Below, one piece after another: positions 27,748-37,452 of a stretch of DNA of 64,000 nt. Each line of letters begins with the position of its first letter. Position 1 is the stretch's first letter. Source of the stretch: Synechococcus sp. CBW1107. Its GTDB lineage: Bacteria > Cyanobacteriota > Cyanobacteriia > PCC-6307 > Cyanobiaceae. The position numbers were made by a program, and so were the translations under genes. The stretch spans positions 2,046,001 to 2,110,000 of the forward strand of contig NZ_CP064908.1 in the NCBI RefSeq assembly GCF_015841355.1. Reading direction: 5' to 3'. Below the pieces are notes generated by a model. The model made no database searches, was not told where the DNA came from, and saw only the letters and a program-made list of their open reading frames with translations.

Positions 27748-28836
27748 GTGGCGGAGCAGGGACAGACGGGCGTGGCCGACGGGGAGAAGGGCCCGGGGGG
27801 AGCCCGGCTCCTGGAGCATCCTCCGGCCGACTCCCGCGCCCGTGCCCGCAACCTGCTGATGGGTCTCCAGGACAGCATCTGCGCCGGCCTGCAGGCCCTT
27901 GATGGCGAAGGGGTGTTCCAAGAGGAGAGCTGGGAGCGGCCGGAGGGGGGAGGCGGCCGCTCGCGGGTGATGAAGGCCGGCCGGATCTTCGAGCAGGGCG
28001 GGGTGAATTTCTCCGAGGTGGAGGGCGATCAGCTGCCCCCCTCGATCCTCAGCCAGCGGCCTGAGGCCGCCGGCCAGCGCTGGTTTGCCACAGGCACGTC
28101 GATGGTGCTCCATCCCCGCAACCCTTATGTGCCCACGGTGCACCTCAACTACCGCTATTTCGAGGCGGGGCCGGTCTGGTGGTTCGGCGGCGGCGCCGAT
28201 CTCACCCCTTACTACCCCTTCCTGGTGGATACCCGCCACTTTCACAGCAGCCTGCAGGGGGCCTGTGACAGCGTCGATCCTGCGCTGTATCCCGTCTTCA
28301 AGCCCTGGTGCGATGAATACTTCTTTCTGAAGCACCGGAGTGAAACCCGGGGTGTCGGCGGCATCTTCTACGACTACCAGGATCCTGCCGGAGCGCTCTA
28401 CAAAGGTCAGGACCCCGGCGGCCCGGCCGCGGCCGTGGCGGCTGCCACAGGCGCGGTGCCCCGCACCTGGGAGCAGCTGTTTCAGCTGGCAGGCGCTTGC
28501 GGCAATGCCTTTCTGCCCAGCTATGTGCCCATCGTGGAGAAGCGCCATGGCATCGCCTACGGGGAGCGGGAGCGCCAGTTCCAGCTCTACCGCCGTGGCC
28601 GCTATGTCGAGTTCAATCTGGTGTTTGATCGCGGCACGATCTTCGGTCTGCAGACCAACGGCCGCACCGAGTCGATCCTGATGTCGCTGCCGCCGCTGGT
28701 GCGCTGGGAGTACGGCTACAGCCCCGAGCCCGGCAGCCGCGAAGCCCTGGTCACCGAGGTGTTCACCAAGCCCCAGGACTGGTTCGGGGATGCAGCCCTG
28801 GAGGAGATCTGCCGATCCCGGGGTGCGTTCGACTGA
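27748..28836 (+). CDS. hemF: Oxygen-dependent coproporphyrinogen III oxidase
   Basis: A 362-residue enzyme converting coproporphyrinogen III to protoporphyrinogen IX for heme and chlorophyll. Family motifs are seen: [51 protein letters not shown] and [25 protein letters not shown]. The start is a GTG; the preceding frame is not conserved. The heme product line leads to the ferrochelatase and heme oxygenase genes further right. Confidence 0.95.
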   Translation: MAEQGQTGVADGEKGPGGARLLEHPPADSRARARNLLMGLQDSICAGLQALDGEGVFQEESWERPEGGGGRSRVMKAGRIFEQGGVNFSEVEGDQLPPSILSQRPEAAGQRWFATGTSMVLHPRNPYVPTVHLNYRYFEAGPVWWFGGGADLTPYYPFLVDTRHFHSSLQGACDSVDPALYPVFKPWCDEYFFLKHRSETRGVGGIFYDYQDPAGALYKGQDPGGPAAAVAAATGAVPRTWEQLFQLAGACGNAFLPSYVPIVEKRHGIAYGERERQFQLYRRGRYVEFNLVFDRGTIFGLQTNGRTESILMSLPPLVRWEYGYSPEPGSREALVTEVFTKPQDWFGDAALEEICRSRGAFD

Positions 28837-28876
28837 CTACTCCCGGATCCCCTGCCTGAGAATGCCGTCCCGTTGC

Positions 28877-29710
28877 TCAGGGGAGCGTTGCGGGAGGGCC
28901 CAGGGAGGTGGCCGGCAGTTGTCCTGTTCGGGGGCTGACTCCCTGTTCCAGGGCCAGCACTACCCGCTCGGCGATGGCGTTGAGTGCGGCATCCCGGCTG
29001 CCTGGATCCCTCAGGGCCGATTCCAGTGGACTCTCCAGCTTGCCGATCTCGAGGATGGCGATGCCCCGGCGAGGTGCGCCCAGCCCGCCGCGGAACTGAA
29101 CAGGGAAGGCGCCGAAGGAGGCGGCCAGACTTTCGTCGAGGAGGCTCGGGGCCTGGTGCAGCGGCGGAATCAGTCCCGAGCCGAAGCCGTCAGGTCCATA
29201 GGCGTCGTAGTGGATCTCCATGGCATACCCTCCCCGGCGCACATGCTCCCTGCCAACGCTCCAGTTGGTGCGGGGGTCATCGCCGTCGGCGATGCTGCGC
29301 TGGGCCGGCACATAGAGGCTGATCGGCAACCCGCGCTGGCGTCCGAGCATCACCACCCTCTCGGCGGTGAGCAGATTCCAGTACAGCTCATCGCGGATGC
29401 CGGCCAGCATCGGCTGGGCTCCGAAGCGATCCACCGCTTCACCGCTGGTGCCTGATCCGGCCATGCCCTGGGAATCGGCGTGGCCGGCCATCACCAGGAT
29501 CGGTGTGCCCGGTGCCAGCGATCGGCGGCCGATCCAGTCCTTGTTGAGTGGCGTGCGGGGCCCGGTGAGTGGATCGATGGCGAGCCTCGCCGGGGCCTCG
29601 GCGGTGCTGCCCAGCACAAGCACCAGGCCCAGCCCCAGCAGAGCCCAGCCCAGGGGGCGCGGGCGCGTCGAGGACCGTTGTGAAGATGGGCTGTTGATAC
29701 GGTGCGCCAT
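28877..29710 (-). CDS. Exported N-acetylmuramoyl-L-alanine amidase-like protein
   Basis: A 277-residue protein with an N-terminal hydrophobic segment (about 19-38, a signal anchor). Putative zinc-binding and catalytic residues fit the Amidase_3 pattern: MAGHADSQGM, an AERVVML Glu, AMEIHYDAYG and AILEIGKLE near the end. The function is inferred by pattern only. The stop codon lies 10 bp before the next minus-strand gene's end, so it follows the CCB-type gene in the same direction. Confidence 0.6.
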   Translation of the reverse strand: MAHRINSPSSQRSSTRPRPLGWALLGLGLVLVLGSTAEAPARLAIDPLTGPRTPLNKDWIGRRSLAPGTPILVMAGHADSQGMAGSGTSGEAVDRFGAQPMLAGIRDELYWNLLTAERVVMLGRQRGLPISLYVPAQRSIADGDDPRTNWSVGREHVRRGGYAMEIHYDAYGPDGFGSGLIPPLHQAPSLLDESLAASFGAFPVQFRGGLGAPRRGIAILEIGKLESPLESALRDPGSRDAALNAIAERVVLALEQGVSPRTGQLPATSLGPPATLP

Positions 29711-29720
29711 GGTCTCAGGT

Positions 29721-30287
29721 TCAGATGGGGGAACTCAGCAGGGTTCCGTCACTGGCCAGTTGCAGGCGGGGCCCGAGTTCGAGTTCCAGGGCGATCAGCT
29801 CGTCGCGGTGGGCCCGCAGCCGCAGCTGACTGAGGGGAGCGTCATCGTCGCTGATCAGACGCAGTTCCACCAGTTCCTGGCGGGCTGCTCTCCGCCGGTA
29901 GATCAGCCCGGCGAGCGGCCCGAGCAGGGCCAGCAGCAGTGGCCACCAGCCCAGCACCGGCAGCAGCTGGCGCAGCACCAGGCCCAGACAGGCCGCCCCG
30001 ACCGTTCCCAGAAACGAGAGCAGCAGTGCCAGGCTGCCACTGGCTCCCACCTGGCCGCGGAAGCGCAGGACCCGCCGCTCGGGATCCCCTGCCTCCGCCT
30101 GCCAGCCCCGCTGCCTCAACCACTGGCTGAGGCCGTCAAGCACCTCCAGGGCCGGCCGCGGTGACTGCACATCCACCACCGTGGTGCGGTCCTTGCTGGC
30201 GGCGCGCAGGAAGAACACCAGGCCGATGGCCAGCAGCAGGGTGAGCAGGAGGGTGGAGCCCAGGGCGGGGGACAGGGGCAACGGCAC
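29721..30287 (-). CDS. CCB2/CCB4-type cofactor assembly of complex C protein
   Basis: About 188 residues with two to three transmembrane segments (STLLLTLLLAIGLVFFLRA near the N-terminus, then LLLSFLGTVGAACLGLVL and GWWPLLLALLGPLAGLIY). This layout and the KDRTTVV motif after helix one match the CCB family that attaches heme ci to cytochrome b6. The GTG giving VPLPLSPALGST is chosen because the longer frame runs into the divergent exonuclease gene. Family assignment is from memory of the pattern. Confidence 0.65.
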   Translation of the reverse strand: MPLPLSPALGSTLLLTLLLAIGLVFFLRAASKDRTTVVDVQSPRPALEVLDGLSQWLRQRGWQAEAGDPERRVLRFRGQVGASGSLALLLSFLGTVGAACLGLVLRQLLPVLGWWPLLLALLGPLAGLIYRRRAARQELVELRLISDDDAPLSQLRLRAHRDELIALELELGPRLQLASDGTLLSSPI

Positions 30288-30334
30288 GCGGGCGATCCAG
30301 GGCGGAAGCGCCCCATTCTCCCCCTTTCGGCACG

Positions 30335-31021
30335 ATGGCGTTGGTTGCTCCTGCGCACATGCCCCCGGCCCTTGCCTCAACCCCCCATCGTTTTGCAGTG
30401 TTCGAGGGGGATCTCGACGCCGAATGGCTCAGCCTGCTGGCCCAGGCTCCGGCCCTGGCGGTCGACACCGAGGCGATGGGGCTGGTCCATGGACGCGACC
30501 GTCTCTGCCTGGTGCAGATCGCCGACCACCTCGACAACGTCTGCTGCATCCGCATTGCCCGGGGCCAGCAGGAGGCGCCGCGTCTGCGCGAACTGATGGA
30601 GAGTCCTGCGATCGAGAAGGTGTTCCACTTCGCCCGCTTCGATCTGGCGGCTCTGGGGGAAGGCCTCGGCATCGCCGTGGCGCCCCTGTTCTGCACCAAG
30701 GTGGCCAGCCGCCTGGCCCGCACCTACAGCTCCCGTCACGGACTCAAGGAGGTGGTGCAGGAGTTGGTGGGGGTGGAACTCGACAAGCAGTCGCAGAGCA
30801 GCGATTGGGGGCGGGTTGAAGACCTGGGCGAGGCCCAGCTGGTGTATGCCGCCAACGATGTCCGCTACCTGCTGGCCGCTCGTCACGCATTGGCCGCCAT
30901 CCTCGAGCGGGAGGAGCGCCTTGATCTGGCCCGCCGCTGCTTCGCCTGTCTGCCGGTGTTTGCCGATCTCGACCGCAGTCGTTTCGGCTCGGTGTTCGAG
31001 CATTCCTCGCAGTCCCGCTGA
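30335..31021 (+). CDS. RNase D-like 3'-5' exonuclease
   Basis: A 228-residue DEDD-family exonuclease without the HRDC domains of E. coli RNase D. Exo I is VDTEAMGL (Asp and Glu), Exo II is VFHFARFDLAAL with Asp, and Exo III is YAANDVRYL with Tyr and Asp, so all four acidic residues are present. Substrates are probably structured RNA or tRNA ends (family knowledge). Confidence 0.88.
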   Translation: MALVAPAHMPPALASTPHRFAVFEGDLDAEWLSLLAQAPALAVDTEAMGLVHGRDRLCLVQIADHLDNVCCIRIARGQQEAPRLRELMESPAIEKVFHFARFDLAALGEGLGIAVAPLFCTKVASRLARTYSSRHGLKEVVQELVGVELDKQSQSSDWGRVEDLGEAQLVYAANDVRYLLAARHALAAILEREERLDLARRCFACLPVFADLDRSRFGSVFEHSSQSR

Positions 31022-31049
31022 CGGTCCAGGCGATCAGTGATGCCGAGGA

Positions 31050-31307
31050 TCAGTCCTCGACCATGAAGCCGCTTTCGTCGTCTTCGGCGACCAGAAGCGC
31101 ATCCAGCAGCTGACCCTGGGCCCTGGCCCCCCCCTGGGCCTCCTGGATCATGCGTTCAGCGATGGTGATGCGTTCGCCTGGCGCCCGGGTCCCTTCCCGG
31201 GCAGCCTGCTGGTCGACCCGGCGCCGGGCTGCGGCGATGCTCACCCCCAGCAGGGTGGCCAGCTGACCGGTGACGGTGGCGTAGGCCCGGTCGATCGGTG
31301 CTGGCAT
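31050..31307 (-). CDS. Small conserved cyanobacterial protein
   Basis: An 85-residue acidic protein with an N-terminal helix (RAYATVTGQLATLLGVSIAAARRRV) and a C-terminal helix (LLDALLVAEDDESGFMVED). No membrane segment or known motif. It is downstream of the LpxB-like gene on the same strand, 31 bp apart. I do not recognise a function. Confidence 0.6.
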   Translation of the reverse strand: MPAPIDRAYATVTGQLATLLGVSIAAARRRVDQQAAREGTRAPGERITIAERMIQEAQGGARAQGQLLDALLVAEDDESGFMVED

Positions 31308-31338
31308 CGGGGACGCGCCTGAGTGAGGAGAAGCCCCA

Positions 31339-32625
31339 TCATCCCTGGGACGGGGCCAGCAGCTGCCGGTCCACCAGGGCCGCCAGCCGCTCGCTGCCGC
31401 CTGGGTGCCCCATCCGTCGCCGGCCGATGGCCCCCAGGTGCTGGCGGAGCTGGGCATCCCCCAGCAGTCGCTCCAGTTCGACGGCCATGGCCTGCGTTGA
31501 GGTGCAGGTCCGCACCGCTCCCCCGAGCAAGCGGCTCTGGCGCCGCGCAAACCCGCGCTTGAACTGCGGACCCGGCCCCGGCAGTGAGAGCACGGGCACC
31601 CCGAGACCGACCAGTTGCTCGGTGGCGGTGCCCGCAGTGGCCAGGCCCACCTCCCCCCAGCCGGCCCAACGATCGAAGCAGCCAGTCCCCAGCAGCAGCA
31701 GCCGCTGCTGGAGCTGCCAGGCCGAGCTGCCGCCGCAACCCTCCGGCAGGGCCACCTCGCGGTAGCCCTGGGCGGCCAGGATCGGCTCCAGGTCGTGGCG
31801 GCTGGGGCGGGAGCCGGTGGGGCAGAGCACCACCTGGGGCTCTCTTGCCGGCAAGAGAGCCAGGGCCGCCAGCAGCCGATGGGCGTTGGCGAGGGCTTCC
31901 GGCAGACGGCTGCCGCAGAGCAGCACGATCCGCCGCCGCTGCCCCAACGGCTCGGGCAGGGGCAACCGTTCAAGCTGATCCATCATCGGGTTGCCCGGCG
32001 CCAGCGCCGCCACCCCATGGCGCCTCAGCCCCCTGGCGGTGAGCTCGTCGCGCACCGCCACCAGTCGGGCGCGGCGATCAGCCATCAGGGCCCACTCCCA
32101 TGGATCCCATTCGCTGCCCTTGCAGCGGTGGTAGCGGTCGGCGAAGGGGGCGCGGCCGGGTCCACTCCTCCAGGTGTAATCACTCTTGGGTGTGCCCAGG
32201 AAGCCGTAGGGCGCACCGCTGGCCCAGGCCAGCAGCAGTGGCAGCAGATCCCCTACCGCCAGGATCGGTGCGCCACCGGCACCCCAGCGGCGCACCAGCT
32301 GCCACTGGCGCCAGCTCAGGCCACCCAGCCCAGCCCCCAGGTCGCGCAGGAGTGCGGAGACGCTCTGGTTGCTGAAGCCGCCGCTGGGCAGCCTCTGGCG
32401 GGGACCCACCCGCTGCAGCCAGCCGTTCTGCTCCGCCTCCCGGTAGGTCTCCCCCTCCCCCACCAGCGGCAGGACCCTGAGGAGCAACTGCGGTTGCCTC
32501 TGGTGCAGTGCCTGCAGGATGCGCAGACCGATCAGATCTTCGCCATGGCCATTGCTCAGCAGCAGCAGCCGGGAGTGTCGAGGACGGCTGATACGATCCG
32601 CAGCAAGGGGGTTCGCCCCTGACAT
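31339..32625 (-). CDS. Lipid-A-disaccharide synthase-related protein
   Basis: A 428-residue GT-B-like protein of the cyanobacterial LpxB-related family. The N-terminus LLLLSNGHGEDLIGLRIL carries the family signature and the C-terminal domain has GTGCFDRWAGWGEVGLATAGTATEQLVGLGVPVLSLPGPGPQF, a donor-binding pattern. The true substrate is unknown, as the family is separate from genuine LpxB. The start is next to tRNA-Cys on the opposite strand (its ATG and the tRNA 5' end touch). Confidence 0.82.
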   Translation of the reverse strand: MSGANPLAADRISRPRHSRLLLLSNGHGEDLIGLRILQALHQRQPQLLLRVLPLVGEGETYREAEQNGWLQRVGPRQRLPSGGFSNQSVSALLRDLGAGLGGLSWRQWQLVRRWGAGGAPILAVGDLLPLLLAWASGAPYGFLGTPKSDYTWRSGPGRAPFADRYHRCKGSEWDPWEWALMADRRARLVAVRDELTARGLRRHGVAALAPGNPMMDQLERLPLPEPLGQRRRIVLLCGSRLPEALANAHRLLAALALLPAREPQVVLCPTGSRPSRHDLEPILAAQGYREVALPEGCGGSSAWQLQQRLLLLGTGCFDRWAGWGEVGLATAGTATEQLVGLGVPVLSLPGPGPQFKRGFARRQSRLLGGAVRTCTSTQAMAVELERLLGDAQLRQHLGAIGRRRMGHPGGSERLAALVDRQLLAPSQG

Positions 32626-32696
32626 GGCGGCATGGCCAAGTGGTAAGGCAGAGGATTGCAAATCCTTTACCCCCAGTTCGAATCTGGGTGCCGCCT
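32626..32696 (+). tRNA. tRNA-Cys (anticodon GCA)
   Basis: The acceptor stem GGCGGCA pairs with TGCCGCC and is followed by discriminator T, as expected for tRNA-Cys. The anticodon loop TTGCAAA holds GCA. The T-arm CCCAGTTCGAATCTGGG is intact. CCA is not encoded. Confidence 0.96.
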
Positions 32697-32735
32697 CTGA
32701 TCTTCCTCCTGCCGGCGGGCTGCCGGAGGGTTCAT

Positions 32736-33248
32736 TCACAGTTCGGCGGTGGCTGCCCAGCGCTCGCCTGAGAGTGCCTTGGCTTCGCAGCGCACGTCGT
32801 TCTTCTGCACCGTGCAGGTGCCATCGGCGGGCCAGGCGCTGGGCAGGCTGGTGGGCAGTCCCCGCTGATCGAAGCCCACTTCACTCACGCTGATGATCTC
32901 GGTGCTGAGCGGACCCTCCAGGCGGCAGTGTCCCTCGCGGCAGAGCAGCCCGGGGGCACCGTCCTTGACCACCCCCACGAAGGTGACGAGGTTGCTGGTG
33001 ATCTCGCCGCTGCCGGGTCCGACAAAGCGGATGTTCAGCAGTCCCTTCTGGTTCTGCTCGAAGCGCAACTCCGAGCAGGGACCTGGGGAGGCCGCAGCGA
33101 GGTTGCGTTCGCAGCTGCGGGTGGCGCGATGCATCCGCCCGAAGTCGGTGGGCTGATTCTGATCCGCCTGCACGCCTGGTGCCGGGATCAGCAGGCTGAG
33201 CAGGGCTCCGGCCAGCACGATGCCCGCGTGGGGGGGACCAGACCCCAC
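32736..33248 (-). CDS. Exported cyanobacterial protein of unknown function
   Basis: About 170 residues beginning with a hydrophobic signal-like segment (IVLAGALLSLLIPAPGVQA, Ala-x-Ala-like cleavage). The mature part has six cysteines in pairs (SCERN, PCSEL, LLCREGHC, GTCTV, VRCEA), suggesting disulfides after export. GTG at 33248 is used; a second GTG at 33218 starts just before the hydrophobic core. No recognisable domain. Confidence 0.6.
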   Translation of the reverse strand: MGSGPPHAGIVLAGALLSLLIPAPGVQADQNQPTDFGRMHRATRSCERNLAAASPGPCSELRFEQNQKGLLNIRFVGPGSGEITSNLVTFVGVVKDGAPGLLCREGHCRLEGPLSTEIISVSEVGFDQRGLPTSLPSAWPADGTCTVQKNDVRCEAKALSGERWAATAEL

Positions 33249-33364
33249 GCAAGCATGGCTTCTGAATGGGCTGGAAGTGGTTCTGACGGCCAAGGGAACC
33301 CACGCGCAGGCCCTCCATTGTGGAACCGTCTGGCCCCTGAAGCCCACGGCCGGGAGACGCGGGT

Positions 33365-33541
33365 TCAGTAGTCCGAATCAGCCACACAAAAGCCCTGACA
33401 GCTGATGCCGTTGCTGGAGGTGCGGCCGCAGTGGTTGCACAGCACCGGATCAGCTTGCGGCGGCGGGGTGGTCTGCGGCACCAGTGATGCCGGTTGTGTC
33501 ACGGGTGCCGGCGACTGGCTCCGGGGCGGCGGTGTCGTCAT
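33365..33541 (-). CDS. Small Pro-rich zinc-ribbon-like protein
   Basis: A 58-residue protein with a Pro/Thr-rich N-terminus and a C-terminal CNHCGRTSSNGISCQGFC motif with two cysteine pairs, ending ADSDY. This ending is shared by small proteins of other picocyanobacteria as far as I recall. Possibly metal binding; function unknown. Confidence 0.55.
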   Translation of the reverse strand: MTTPPPRSQSPAPVTQPASLVPQTTPPPQADPVLCNHCGRTSSNGISCQGFCVADSDY

Positions 33542-33581
33542 GCTCCGATCATGGCGAGGTCGCCCATAGCCCGGAGATTCC

Positions 33582-34544
33582 ATGGCGCAGTCCGTCTCGA
33601 TCGGCGTGGGCACCTGGGCCTGGGGTAACCAGTTGCTCTGGGGTTACCGGCCCGATCTCCACGACATCGCCCTGGAGGCCACCTTCAACAGGGCGGTGGC
33701 CCTGGGGCTTCGCTTCTTCGACACGGCCGACTCCTATGGCACCGGCCGCTTCACCGGCCGCAGCGAACAGTTGCTCGGTGGTTTTCTTCAGACCCTGTCC
33801 CCTCAGCAACGCGATCACCTGTGCGTGGCCACCAAGTTGGCTCCTTTTCCCTGGCGCCTGGGCCGCCGGGGCTACGAGCGTGCCTTCCAGGCTTCCCGCC
33901 AGCGACTGGGCGGCCGACTCGATCGGGTGCAGCTGCACTGGAGTACGGCCCGTTACGCCCCCTGGCAGGAGTGGCCCCTGTTGGAAGGGCTGGCGGATCT
34001 CGTGGTGGCCGGTGAGGTGAAGAGCCTGGGAGTCTCGAATATGGGACCCCGACGCCTGAGGCAGGTGCAGCGTCGCCTGGCCGAGCGAGGGGTGCGTCTG
34101 GACAGCCTCCAGGTGCAGGTGTCGCTGCTGGCTCCCGAGGCGGTGACCACTGGGGAACTGGCAGCCAGTTGCCGGGAGCTGGGAGTGGATCTGATCGCCT
34201 ACAGCCCCCTGGCCCTGGGTCTGCTGAGCGACCGGGCCGATCAAGGCTCGCCCAAGGGGCCCCGGGGGCTGCTGTTCAGGCGGCTGCGGCCGAGGATCGG
34301 GCCGTTGCTGGCGCTGATGCGGGACATCGCGGCCGAGCACGGCGCCCAGGTGTCTGAGGTGGCCTTGAACTGGTGCAGGGCCCATGGGGCCATGCCGATT
34401 CCCGGCCTGCGCACCCCCGAGCAGGCCGAGGCGGCGGCGGCGGCGCTGGCCTGGCAACTCGACGAGCAGGAGCGCCTCGCCCTCGACCGGCAGGCCCTGG
34501 ACCTGGCGGTGAGGATGCCCGCCAACCCCTTTCTCAGTGATTGA
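33582..34544 (+). CDS. Aldo/keto reductase
   Basis: A 320-residue NADPH-dependent reductase with the AKR barrel. The catalytic tetrad is visible: Asp and Tyr in FFDTADSYGTG, Lys in VATKLAPFPWR, His in VQLHWST. NADPH-binding residues are in IPGLRTPEQAEAAAAAL. The physiological substrate is unknown. Its end overlaps the convergent gene by 11 bp. Confidence 0.92.
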   Translation: MAQSVSIGVGTWAWGNQLLWGYRPDLHDIALEATFNRAVALGLRFFDTADSYGTGRFTGRSEQLLGGFLQTLSPQQRDHLCVATKLAPFPWRLGRRGYERAFQASRQRLGGRLDRVQLHWSTARYAPWQEWPLLEGLADLVVAGEVKSLGVSNMGPRRLRQVQRRLAERGVRLDSLQVQVSLLAPEAVTTGELAASCRELGVDLIAYSPLALGLLSDRADQGSPKGPRGLLFRRLRPRIGPLLALMRDIAAEHGAQVSEVALNWCRAHGAMPIPGLRTPEQAEAAAAALAWQLDEQERLALDRQALDLAVRMPANPFLSD

Positions 34545-35247
34545 GTGGAGCTGGATCGTGAGAAGGGATCGGGGACCAGGCGGGTTTCGCCGCTGCAGAG
34601 GCGCCTGTGGGGTCGGGGGAGAGCACCACAGGCAGAGCACCTGGCCTGATGACGGGAATGCTCACCATCACCGGAGGAGTCGCGCTCAGGGAGCCGCTGG
34701 ATCCGCTGCCGGCTCCGGCATCCGTGTCACGGCCGTCTGCTCCGGAGCTGTGCTCATCGCAGGCGCTCAGGGCTTCCTGCAGGAGAGAGTCGAATGTGGC
34801 ACCCGGCAGGCGATGGCGTGAGATTTCCAGGAAGGCCCGGGCCAGCGATTCCCCTGCCGCGGCGAGCAGGGCCGGGTTGTTGCGCCGCTCGCTCTGCTCC
34901 TGTTCGATGGCCTGCAGGAAGCGTTCGGTGACGTCCCGCTTCGTGCTGGCCTTGATCTGGGTCTCCTGCTCGGCAGGCTGAAGCGTGGGTAGTTGGTCCA
35001 GCTCCTCCAGACGCCGGTTGAGGCTGTCCAGCACCTCCTTCGCTTCTGTGGCCACCCGCGAGAGCTGACCCTCGGACAGCCGGGGCAGATCGGCCAGAAA
35101 GACTTTGCCGTGGTCGCGCAGCGTGAGATACGTGGGCCGACTCACGTTTCGCCCCTGGGGGGGAAGGTTCATCCGCCGCGGCGGCTGAACCGGCTGGGGA
35201 CCCGCTGAACTGCGCCGTCGGGTGATGCGGGTGCTGGAGGTGTGCAT
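34534..35247 (-). CDS. Conserved hypothetical protein
   Basis: A 237-residue protein, mostly helical in its centre (about 45-155) and with disordered Ser/Pro/Ala-rich ends. No signal peptide, membrane helix or known motif could be seen. Convergent with the aldo/keto reductase, overlapping it by 11 bp. I do not recognise it. Confidence 0.65.
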   Translation of the reverse strand: MHTSSTRITRRRSSAGPQPVQPPRRMNLPPQGRNVSRPTYLTLRDHGKVFLADLPRLSEGQLSRVATEAKEVLDSLNRRLEELDQLPTLQPAEQETQIKASTKRDVTERFLQAIEQEQSERRNNPALLAAAGESLARAFLEISRHRLPGATFDSLLQEALSACDEHSSGADGRDTDAGAGSGSSGSLSATPPVMVSIPVIRPGALPVVLSPDPTGASAAAKPAWSPIPSHDPAPLNH

Positions 35248-35335
35248 GGTTAGGGACGTATGAATTTCCGGGTGCGCTGCCAGCGGTCAAGGCAGCGAAG
35301 CCTGGTGCAATCTGCCAGGAGCGGGTATGGGCTGG

Positions 35336-36370
35336 TCAGTACGGCAAACCCGCCAGGGGCTCCGCTCCGGGGGAGCCGGCCTCCACCAGCCCAAGGGGCC
35401 AGGCCTGATGAGCCAGGCGTTCGCACACCTCCAGGGCCAGGGAGACGGCAGTCTCCGGCACCACCAGGCAGAAGCCGACCCCCAGGTTGAAGGTGTTCCA
35501 GAGATCGGCTTCCGGCACCTCGCCTTCCTCCTGCAGCCAGCGGAACAGCTCGGGCCGCTCCCAGCTGCTGGCCTCGATCCGGCCATGGGTTCCGGCCGGC
35601 AGGCAGCGGGGCAGGTTCTCGGGCAGTCCGCCGCCGGTGATGTGGGCCATCGCATGAAGGGGAACAGCCTGCTGGCGCAGGGCCTTCACCAGGTCGCCGT
35701 AGAGGCGGGTGGGTTCCAGCAGCGCCTCAATGACCGGCCGGTCATCGCCGTTCAGGTGTGTTCTCTCGGAGGCGCCGCTGCTGTCAAGAATCCGCCTCAC
35801 CAGGCTGAACCCATTGCTGTGAACACCACTGCTGGCCACGGCCAGGATCCGGTCGCCAGGCTGCACCAGCCGGCCATCGATCAGGTCCTCCTCCTCCACT
35901 ACGGCCACGCAGAAGCCCGCCAGGTCGTAGCGGCCGGGTGCGTAGAAGCCCGGCATCTCCGCCGTCTCGCCCCCCAGCAGGGCGCAGCCGCTCTGGCGAC
36001 AGCCGTCGGCGATGCCTTCCACCACCAGGGCCATGGCCTCGGGCGCGAGCCTACCGGTGGCGATGTAATCGAGGAAGAACAGGGGTTCGGCTCCGCTGGT
36101 GATCACGTCGTTGACGCACATCGCCACCAGATCGATGCCGACGGCGTGGTGTCGCCCGTAGGTCTGGGCCAGCTCCAGCTTGGTGCCCACTCCGTCACTG
36201 CCGGCAACCAGCAACGGGCGCCGCAACCCCTCGGGCAGCCGGCACAGACCACCGAATCCCCCCAGGCCTCCGAGCACCTCCGGCCGGCGGGTGCTCTCGA
36301 CGCTGGAGCGGATCCGCTCGACGAAGGCCCTGCCGGCGGCCACATCCACTCCGGCCGTTCGGTAATCCAT
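35336..36370 (-). CDS. purM: Phosphoribosylformylglycinamidine cyclo-ligase
   Basis: A 344-residue AIR synthetase of purine synthesis. Family motifs: [13 protein letters not shown] at the start, [56 protein letters not shown] and [14 protein letters not shown]. Length matches the family. It has its own long upstream region shared with rlpA on the other strand. Confidence 0.96.
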   Translation of the reverse strand: MDYRTAGVDVAAGRAFVERIRSSVESTRRPEVLGGLGGFGGLCRLPEGLRRPLLVAGSDGVGTKLELAQTYGRHHAVGIDLVAMCVNDVITSGAEPLFFLDYIATGRLAPEAMALVVEGIADGCRQSGCALLGGETAEMPGFYAPGRYDLAGFCVAVVEEEDLIDGRLVQPGDRILAVASSGVHSNGFSLVRRILDSSGASERTHLNGDDRPVIEALLEPTRLYGDLVKALRQQAVPLHAMAHITGGGLPENLPRCLPAGTHGRIEASSWERPELFRWLQEEGEVPEADLWNTFNLGVGFCLVVPETAVSLALEVCERLAHQAWPLGLVEAGSPGAEPLAGLPY

Positions 36371-36816
36371 GGCGATGCTCCTGCTGGGCTGATCCTCATC
36401 GCCGCTGATCCTCCGACGCCAGCCGACCGGAGGACGTTCCTGCCGCCATCCGTCTGAAGCGCCGTCCAGCCAACCGGGGGCCTGGCAGGGGCCGCCTGAT
36501 CGATTGTCACAAGATTTGATCAGTCCTGCTGATGGCAGTCATTGGTGTCACTGATCAATATCCATGGTTCAAGCGGTTCTCTGCACTGTGGCTGACAGGG
36601 ATTTCTCCGTAGATGACTATTTCTGATCAATTCTTGTGCCCAAGCTGCTCATCGCACTTCCTCGGACTTCCTGTAAGTTTCCGGGGTCGTGATTTTTCAT
36701 CAGGGACTCCACCACCGGTTTCGCGCTTTCAGCTCTTCCAATCGTCAGCGCGATCCATCAAGTAACGACCCTTCATTCCGAAGACCGTTGCCTACTCGTG
36801 GTGGGTTTCGACTGTT
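36371..36816. other. Divergent intergenic region between purM and rlpA
   Basis: About 446 bp without a credible gene. It is visibly AT-richer than its neighbours, especially 36500-36720, and must hold the promoters of both purM (minus) and rlpA (plus). No clear operator, repeat or small RNA was recognised. Confidence 0.6.
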
Positions 36817-37374
36817 ATGCGTCGCACTTTCCCCCTGGGGGCCCTTGCCCTCCTGCTTTCTGGCAGCGGCGTTGCCGTTCCTGTGCTTGCCGACTCGGCT
36901 CGCTCGGAGTCCGATTCCCGCATGGCCATGGCCCTTCAGTCTGCTCCGGTGTCTGCCCAGCAGTCACCTGAGCCGGTTCAGCCTCCCCAGTCCGTTGCCA
37001 TCCGCCAGCAGGAAAGCGAGGCACCGGCCACGGAGGCACCCGTCGCACCCACCGCACCGGCCCCCACTCCCCGCCGCTTCAAGCTGGCAGGCACCGGTGA
37101 AGCCAGCTGGTACGGCCCCGGTTTCTTTGGCAACCGCACCGCTAATGGCGAGGTCTTCCGCCCCGGCACCATGACTGCGGCTCATCGCACCCTCCCTTTC
37201 GGCACGAAGGTGAAGGTCACCAATCTCTGGAACGGGCGCAGTGCCATCGTCCGCATCAATGACCGCGGTCCGTTCCACGGCAATCGCATCATCGACCTGG
37301 CCCATGGCGCTGCCCAGAGCCTGGGTCTTGTCGCCAGTGGCGTCGCTCAGGTCCGCCTGGAAGTGGTTCAGTAA
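36817..37374 (+). CDS. rlpA: RlpA-like septal ring protein (DPBB domain)
   Basis: A 185-residue exported protein. The N-terminus is a signal peptide (RRTFPLGALALLLSGSGVAVPVLADS), then an Ala/Pro/Gln-rich linker, then a double-psi beta-barrel (about 88-183) with GEASWYGPGFFGNRTANGE, AAHRTLPFGTKVKVTN and VRINDRGPF. RlpA proteins cut glycan strands lacking stem peptides. No SPOR domain is present. Confidence 0.9.
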   Translation: MRRTFPLGALALLLSGSGVAVPVLADSARSESDSRMAMALQSAPVSAQQSPEPVQPPQSVAIRQQESEAPATEAPVAPTAPAPTPRRFKLAGTGEASWYGPGFFGNRTANGEVFRPGTMTAAHRTLPFGTKVKVTNLWNGRSAIVRINDRGPFHGNRIIDLAHGAAQSLGLVASGVAQVRLEVVQ

Positions 37375-37408
37375 GGGCTGAAGGCCTGCACCCCGTCCAC
37401 CAGGTTCA

Positions 37409-37438
37409 GCCCATCCGGCATTCTGCCGGGTGGGCTTT
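37409..37438 (+). terminator. Intrinsic terminator after rlpA
   Basis: A 12-bp stem GCCCATCCGGCA/TGCCGGGTGGGC (one T-G pair) with a 3-base loop is followed by a short T run. It lies 34 bp past the rlpA stop and ends 15 bp before the panC-cmk start. Confidence 0.75.
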
Positions 37439-37452
37439 CCTCTGCCGCCACC